Below, in pieces: positions 34,776 through 39,276 of a DNA stretch of 39,276 nucleotides (position 1 is its first letter; each line of letters starts with the position of its first letter). Origin of the DNA: Flavobacteriales bacterium (GTDB lineage Bacteria; Bacteroidota; Bacteroidia; Flavobacteriales; UBA7430); NCBI GenBank assembly GCA_029247585.1, contig JAQWKY010000034.1, forward strand, positions 1 through 39,276. Reading direction: 5' to 3'. The notes beneath the pieces are model-generated. The model was not told the origin of the DNA. It ran no database searches and saw nothing but the letters and a program-made list of their open reading frames with translations. A program made the translations under genes and the position numbers.

Positions 34776-37700
34776 ATGAATAAACTTAAATCGCTTAAGC
34801 CAAGCAACTTCTGTGCATTTTTATTTGCATTGTTTCTAATGCTAAATGGCTTTGTTTCGAACAATATTCAAGCACAAAACAACAGAACCTTTGTAGAAAT
34901 AGGCACTGAGTTTTCATACTCATTTCTCTTAGACACATACCCTTATGGAGTTTCAGATCTTCCAGGTTGGTCGGTAGGCGAGTTCCCTGAATGGGCTAAC
35001 GTGTCCATTATTTCGGAAATTATCGACAAGGAGAATGACCTTGAAAGCGTTTTAAATTATTACTTGAACGTTTCAGGGACTCCTGAAGATCATCACCTAG
35101 GAGAATATTTAATTACAGCAAACCTTATCAATCCTTGGACAGGAGATGTCCTTGAAGTCATTGAAACAATTTTTGAGATCATCGAAACTGAAAATTGCAT
35201 CTGCACTATGGAATACGATCCCGTATGTGGCGCTGATGGAAAAACCTATAGCAATGCTTGTGAAGCAAGCTGCAAAGGTGTGGATGTCATTTCAGAAGGA
35301 ATGTGTGACACAAACTCTACGGGCTGTCAAGTTGATGACAAATTTTATGATTTTGGTGAAAGCTTCAACATCGATTGCAACAGTTGTTTCTGCAGCCAAG
35401 GCCCTGATGGAGTAGGCCTTGTCGCTTGTACAGAAATGGCTTGCATAGAGGGGTGTTACGACGACGAAAAAAACCATTTTGAAGAAGGTGAAAGTTGGAC
35501 TGAGGATGCCTGCACCACTTGTTTCTGTGAAGATGGCGAAATTATATGTGCAACCATGATGTGCATGGAGCCCTACTGTGAAAACCCTATCTACTCTGAC
35601 GACACTTGCTGCCCCACATGTCCTGATGAAGAAGGTTGCTATGACGATTCCGAAACCTACTATGAAAATGGTGAGGAATGGAATACAGATGATTGTACTT
35701 TCTGTTCTTGCGACCAAGGAGAGATCATCTGCGCCGTTATTGACTGTGCCATGCCAAATTGCGACAACCCCATATACAAAGAAGGACAATGCTGCCCTAC
35801 CTGTCCTGACGAAACAAGTTGTTTCGATGAAGCAGGCATTTATTATGACAATGGTGCAGAGTGGAACATAGATGACTGTACGTTCTGCTCGTGTATCGAA
35901 GGAGAGATCATGTGTGCAGTTGCGGCCTGTGAAGAGCCCAACTGTGCGAATCCAATCTATACAGACGGACAATGCTGTCCTACCTGCCCGGATACCTGTG
36001 AAAATAAATTCCAAGACCTTACGAATTACGGTGAACTTTTTGGGGTAACAAACTGTGATGTTGCTGTGGCCGCTCTCACATCATTCGGATTAGACTGCCA
36101 TACGGATCTATCTGTGTATGGTTATTTGCTTGGCATTGAATATGACGAGGAAATTACTCTAGCTGAATTTTGTCCTTGTTCCTGCGAAGACAATACTGGA
36201 AATCCAAATTGCTTGGACGATGCCTACTACAATTACGACCCAACAATAATAGGTACAGAACCATGCATTGACCCATGTGCGGTGGTTGATTGCATGCCCG
36301 GATACAATTGCATTAATGGAGATTGTATTGGCCCTATAGAACCGGGATGTTTCGCTGAAAATGGTCTACTACACCCAGTAGGTTTTGTGTTAGAAAACGA
36401 ATGTACAACGTGTTATTGCGAAGTAAGTTCAGACCCAATGAAGGCCGAATGGATTTGTGAAGAAACGACAACATGTAACGATTGTAATGAAGTAATTTGC
36501 CCTACAGGAACCACCTGCATAATGGGTCAGTGTATTCCCCTTGACACAACAGATTACGGATGCACAAAAGAGGATGAATGGTTTGCATTTGGCACTGAAA
36601 TGGAACAAAGCTGCAACCATTGCATTTGTACACCAGGATTCAACCCTTATGCCGAAGGCTTCTGGGCTTGTACCAAAATGGCTTGTGAAGGTTGTACCGA
36701 TCCTGCTGCAACAAATTACGACCAATATGCAAGTATAGACGACAACTCTTGTGAATACGAATGTCCTAATGTATGTTGCATGGCGATGGACGCAAGTTGC
36801 TTGGCTTGTGGAGCTTGTATGAGTGTTGAAGAATATTGTGAGCTGTACCCTACAACAGCAGGTTGTCCAATCTATGGATGTACTGACCCTACAGCACAAA
36901 ACTACAATCAAAATGCAGTTATCAACGACAACTCCTGCGAGTACGAATGTCCTAATGCTTGTTGCTTGGCAATGATTGCTAGTTGTTTGGCTTGTTCAGA
37001 ATGTATGAGCATAGAAGAGTACTGTCAATTAAATCCTAATACTGAAGGTTGCCCAGTTACTGGGTGTACAGATCCCGAAGCTATTAACTACAATTCGAAT
37101 GCAGAAATTGATGACAATTCCTGCGAATATCCACAAGAACCAAATTGGGACTTTGCCATTACAGGAAACAACCATACCTTGATTTTACCTGAGGGTTTAA
37201 CGAGCGAATTGTTATCTGGAAATCCTCTGGAAGATGGAGATAAAGTGGGCGTATTCTTTGACAATAATGGTGAATTGGTTTGCGCGGGATTCACCACTTG
37301 GGAAGGAGCTACTACAATCATTCCTGCACAAGGAGATGATTTAACCACTGATAATAAAGATGGGTTTAGCAGTGGCGAAATCTTCAAATGGATGATTTGG
37401 GACGTCTCTGAAAATTTAATCTCCAATGCAGAAGGTCGGTTTACTTCCATAGATGAAATACATTTTTCTATCAATGGGATATCAACACTCGCAGAAATTA
37501 CCGCTACGCCTTTAATCCAAGATCAAGAGATTCAATTGAAAGAAGGTTGGAATATGTTCTCTACCTACATGAAGCATGAGAACATGAAAATCAAAACTAT
37601 TTTTCATCAGATTGTGCAACACGTTGTTATAGCCAAAAATAACTACGGACATGCCTATCTGCCAGAGTGGGATTTTGATGGTATTGACAACATGATACCA

Positions 37701-38660
37701 GGACATGCTTATCAAACAAAATTAACAGCTGACAATACACTTCACATTGAGGGTGAATACACAAAACCAGAAAACCACCCAATTACACTTACTGAAGGAT
37801 GGAACATGATAGGTTATCTAAGAACTGAAGACGCTTCAACGATTGATGTATTCGAAGGTATCAATGACTTAGTTATTGTGAAAAATAACATTGGTATGGC
37901 TTACCTACCGGAATTCAACTTTGATGGTATTGGCATGATGACTGCTGGACAAGGGTATCAAGTAAAAGTCCTTTCAGAGCAAGTTTTAAAATACACTTCC
38001 GAAGTATACGAATACAAACGAAGACCAACAGGGCTAAACAAAACCTTGAGACATTTCGATCAAGCCGTTAATACGGGCTCCAACATGAGCTTGGTTCTGC
38101 CTGAAGATGCATGGGGCAATAAACCTTTGGAATTCGATGAAGTAGCTGTTTACGACAACAAAGGCCTATTGGTTGGTGCCATGCCGTATCAGAATGGCAA
38201 TATGGTGATGCCTATCTACGGTGATGATAATCTTAGCACCACAAAAGATGGTCTATACAAACACGAGGACTTTCAAATGGTTCTTTGGTCGGCAAAAACC
38301 GGATCGAAAACGGATATTTCGGTAAAATGGAAAGAGACGACTTCAGGCTTCCAAAAAGATGACATTGCATATGCCTCTGAACTAGACTTCGTCAATGAGC
38401 TCAAGAAACTGCACTCCGTAAACTTGTTCCCTAATCCTACAAATAATCAAACCGAATTACAGGCTGTTTTGACCCAAGAAGATAAACTTGAGATTTCCAT
38501 CTATAATCTTATTGGTAAAAAGGTATTCAAGTCCGTAAATACTTACCAAAAAGGACCTATTCATCAAATTCTTGAGATCGCATATCTTCCTGCCGGTTCG
38601 TATATCATACAACTAGAAACAACGACTGAACTCGTTAATAAAAGTTTAATCGTCAAGTAA
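34776..38660 (+). CDS. Cysteine-rich multidomain surface protein with Kazal and VWC-like modules and T9SS type A domain
   Basis: A 1294-residue secreted protein. After a signal peptide (cleavage near residue 34, IQAQ) come: an Ig/cadherin-like segment (36-138); a Kazal-type domain (141-177, with [17 protein letters not shown]); a degenerate and then three near-identical von Willebrand C-like modules (184-223, 227-282, 288-343, 349-404, each ending CCPTC); a 405-470 module ending EFCPCSC; two more VWC-like halves (525-562, 595-637); and three GCTDPxAxNY...DDNSCEY repeats (639-661, 701-723, 763-785). Then follow an A-B-B-A arrangement of duplicated beta domains (797-890, 921-983, 1005-1066, 1101-1200) and a type A sorting domain from about 1215 (LFPNPTNN, ending KSLIVK). 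Disulfides imply extracellular stability. Likely an adhesin or protease-inhibiting matrix protein; this is inferred. Confidence 0.88.
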   Translation: MNKLKSLKPSNFCAFLFALFLMLNGFVSNNIQAQNNRTFVEIGTEFSYSFLLDTYPYGVSDLPGWSVGEFPEWANVSIISEIIDKENDLESVLNYYLNVSGTPEDHHLGEYLITANLINPWTGDVLEVIETIFEIIETENCICTMEYDPVCGADGKTYSNACEASCKGVDVISEGMCDTNSTGCQVDDKFYDFGESFNIDCNSCFCSQGPDGVGLVACTEMACIEGCYDDEKNHFEEGESWTEDACTTCFCEDGEIICATMMCMEPYCENPIYSDDTCCPTCPDEEGCYDDSETYYENGEEWNTDDCTFCSCDQGEIICAVIDCAMPNCDNPIYKEGQCCPTCPDETSCFDEAGIYYDNGAEWNIDDCTFCSCIEGEIMCAVAACEEPNCANPIYTDGQCCPTCPDTCENKFQDLTNYGELFGVTNCDVAVAALTSFGLDCHTDLSVYGYLLGIEYDEEITLAEFCPCSCEDNTGNPNCLDDAYYNYDPTIIGTEPCIDPCAVVDCMPGYNCINGDCIGPIEPGCFAENGLLHPVGFVLENECTTCYCEVSSDPMKAEWICEETTTCNDCNEVICPTGTTCIMGQCIPLDTTDYGCTKEDEWFAFGTEMEQSCNHCICTPGFNPYAEGFWACTKMACEGCTDPAATNYDQYASIDDNSCEYECPNVCCMAMDASCLACGACMSVEEYCELYPTTAGCPIYGCTDPTAQNYNQNAVINDNSCEYECPNACCLAMIASCLACSECMSIEEYCQLNPNTEGCPVTGCTDPEAINYNSNAEIDDNSCEYPQEPNWDFAITGNNHTLILPEGLTSELLSGNPLEDGDKVGVFFDNNGELVCAGFTTWEGATTIIPAQGDDLTTDNKDGFSSGEIFKWMIWDVSENLISNAEGRFTSIDEIHFSINGISTLAEITATPLIQDQEIQLKEGWNMFSTYMKHENMKIKTIFHQIVQHVVIAKNNYGHAYLPEWDFDGIDNMIPGHAYQTKLTADNTLHIEGEYTKPENHPITLTEGWNMIGYLRTEDASTIDVFEGINDLVIVKNNIGMAYLPEFNFDGIGMMTAGQGYQVKVLSEQVLKYTSEVYEYKRRPTGLNKTLRHFDQAVNTGSNMSLVLPEDAWGNKPLEFDEVAVYDNKGLLVGAMPYQNGNMVMPIYGDDNLSTTKDGLYKHEDFQMVLWSAKTGSKTDISVKWKETTSGFQKDDIAYASELDFVNELKKLHSVNLFPNPTNNQTELQAVLTQEDKLEISIYNLIGKKVFKSVNTYQKGPIHQILEIAYLPAGSYIIQLETTTELVNKSLIVK
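35454..35987 (+). repeat. Three tandem VWC-like modules within the Kazal/VWC gene
   Basis: Codons 227-404 encode three consecutive 56-61 residue units sharing C-D-x3-x-Y/H-x2-G-E/A-x-W, CxxCxC, GEIxCA and CCPTC. They are similar at protein level but diverged in DNA, so the duplication is not very recent. Confidence 0.75.
36690..37130 (+). repeat. GCTDPxAxNY / ECPNxCC alternating repeats
   Basis: Codons 639-785 hold three copies of GCTDP-A-NY...DDNSCEY (23 residues) separated by two copies of a 40-residue cysteine-rich unit starting ECPN-CC-AM and ending GCP. The calcium-like DDNS and paired cysteines are kept in each copy. Confidence 0.75.
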
Positions 38661-38669
38661 TAGCTCAAC

Positions 38670-38707
38670 AAAAAAACGCCACATCTTTTGATGTGGCGTT
38701 TTTTTTT
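38670..38707. terminator. Strong bidirectional terminator
   Basis: A perfect 11-base GC-containing stem (AACGCCACATC / GATGTGGCGTT) with a TTTT loop is flanked by A and T runs on each side. It separates the Kazal/VWC gene (+) from rnhA (-) and can stop both. Confidence 0.88.
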
Positions 38708-38730
38708 AATTCTAGTCAAAGAAAAACGTA

Positions 38731-39207
38731 CTACAGCAATCCCTTATTCAATTTTACAATTTCCTCGTATCCTTTATCCAAAGGGAGCGCCTCTTTAGAG
38801 GCAGCATGAACAGCTAAGGCATCGCAACGTTCATTCTCAGGGTGATTGTTATGCCCTTTTACCCACTCAAACTTGACGTTATGTTTTTTATAAATAAGTA
38901 AAAAACGCCTCCATAAATCGGCATTCTTTTTACCCTTGAATCCCTTTTTCACCCAATTGAAGACCCAGCCTTTTTCAACCGAATCAACCACGTATTTGGA
39001 ATCTGAGGTCACCAAAACCTCTGCGCCATCACTTTTAATGCTCTCTAATGCAACAATAACAGCAAGAAGTTCCATCCTGTTGTTGGTTGTTAAACGAAAA
39101 CCTTGAGCTAATTCTTTGCGATGCTTTCCCGAAATCATGACAATACCATAACCTCCCGGACCTGGATTCCCACTAGCCGCGCCGTCAGTATATATTGATA
39201 TTTTCAT
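38731..39207 (-). CDS. rnhA: Ribonuclease HI
   Basis: RNase HI degrades the RNA strand of RNA-DNA hybrids. The 158-residue protein has YTDGAASGNPGPGGYG at the N-terminus and the catalytic set Asp8, Glu46 (NRMELLAV), Asp69 (TSDSKYV), His119 and Asp129 (KGHNNHPENERCDALA), all in place. The W-x-KKGFKGKKNADLW basic handle for substrate binding is present. The ATG overlaps the stop of the upstream gene (ATGA), so it is translated with probable purN. Confidence 0.97.
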   Translation of the reverse strand: MKISIYTDGAASGNPGPGGYGIVMISGKHRKELAQGFRLTTNNRMELLAVIVALESIKSDGAEVLVTSDSKYVVDSVEKGWVFNWVKKGFKGKKNADLWRRFLLIYKKHNVKFEWVKGHNNHPENERCDALAVHAASKEALPLDKGYEEIVKLNKGLL

Positions 39208-39276
39208 TCTATAATGGATTCTATGACTTTAGGAAAATGAAGTGCTTCTAGTTCTTGAACTTTGGCTTGAACCTCA
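39204..39276 (-). CDS. 3' end of a probable phosphoribosylglycinamide formyltransferase
   Basis: Only the last 23 codons and the stop lie in the window: EVQAKVQELEALHFPKVIES and then IIE. This resembles the C-terminal helix of PurN (the A-x-V-x-x-x-E-x-x-x-x-P-x-V-I pattern, as in E. coli ARVQTQEHAIYPLVI), which would continue the purine theme of purD. With so few residues the name is tentative. The TGA overlaps the rnhA ATG. Confidence 0.5.
   Translation of the reverse strand, partial: EVQAKVQELEALHFPKVIESIIE

Noticed and set aside
35292-36014. 240-codon minus-strand frame inside the Kazal/VWC gene
   Set aside because: It is the antisense shadow of cysteine-rich repeats (TGT/TGC read backwards as ACA/GCA), with no start signal and low-complexity Thr/Ile/Val composition; the + strand frame has clear domains.
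36429-36911. 160-codon minus-strand frame in the same gene
   Set aside because: Same reason: reverse reading of cysteine-rich repeats without recognisable protein features.

Overview
The window looks like a chromosome segment of a marine-type member of the Bacteroidota, probably Flavobacteriales. The evidence is: three large secreted proteins with type IX secretion (T9SS) C-terminal domains (two type A, one type B); a PorV/PorQ-family barrel; a carboxypeptidase-regulatory-domain TonB-dependent receptor; an enlarged 646-residue IspG; an atpD-atpC pair separate from other ATP synthase genes, with a very short epsilon subunit; and repeated TAnnTTTG (-7) promoter boxes instead of classical sigma70 promoters. 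I saw no tRNA, rRNA, CRISPR array, insertion sequence or prophage gene.

Layout. 1-3284 (+): an outer-membrane cluster (the C-terminal end of a DUF6029-like barrel, an Omp28-like lipoprotein with a CxxC pair, a small beta-barrel), then ubiX, then a 62-residue conserved-looking protein closed by a terminator. 3330-7109: ruvB and an OppC-like permease (-), ruvC (+, TTG start), then HIT and greA (-, overlapping). 7209-16082 (-): a three-gene block of TonB-dependent receptor, 1351-residue T9SS cargo and PorV/PorQ-family barrel, ending at a terminator. 16303-19774: a Rieske-like lipoprotein lacking the cluster-binding histidines, ahcY, a Sfp-type phosphopantetheinyl transferase and ribF. 19908-24761 (+): atpD-atpC with a strong terminator, then bioF-bioD-bioA. 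24771-26813 (-): a T9SS type B protein with a proprotein-convertase P-domain. 26947-34362: lepA broken by an in-frame TAG, an acyl-CoA carboxylase beta subunit, purD, a small membrane protein (-), an MmcQ/YjbR protein and ispG. 34357-34530 (-): an unlisted 57-codon gene candidate. 34776-38660 (+): a 1294-residue cysteine-rich T9SS protein with Kazal and von Willebrand C-like modules. 38731-39276 (-): rnhA and the 3' end of a probable purN.

How the genes fit together. Most are core housekeeping genes: recombination (ruvB, ruvC), transcription and translation factors (greA, lepA), energy (atpDC), cofactors (bioFDA, ribF, ubiX, ispG), purines (purD, purN) and the methyl cycle (ahcY). Between them sits an envelope and surface set that depends on T9SS. 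The most system-like part is the 7.2-16.1 kb block. There a TonB-dependent receptor, a giant secreted protein with an unusual C-terminal tail and a PorV/PorQ-family barrel are co-oriented with gaps of only 28-29 bases, so they probably form one dedicated surface assembly of unknown substrate.

The main anomaly is lepA: a single TAG replaces what is normally a conserved tyrosine codon, and the frame on both sides is intact.
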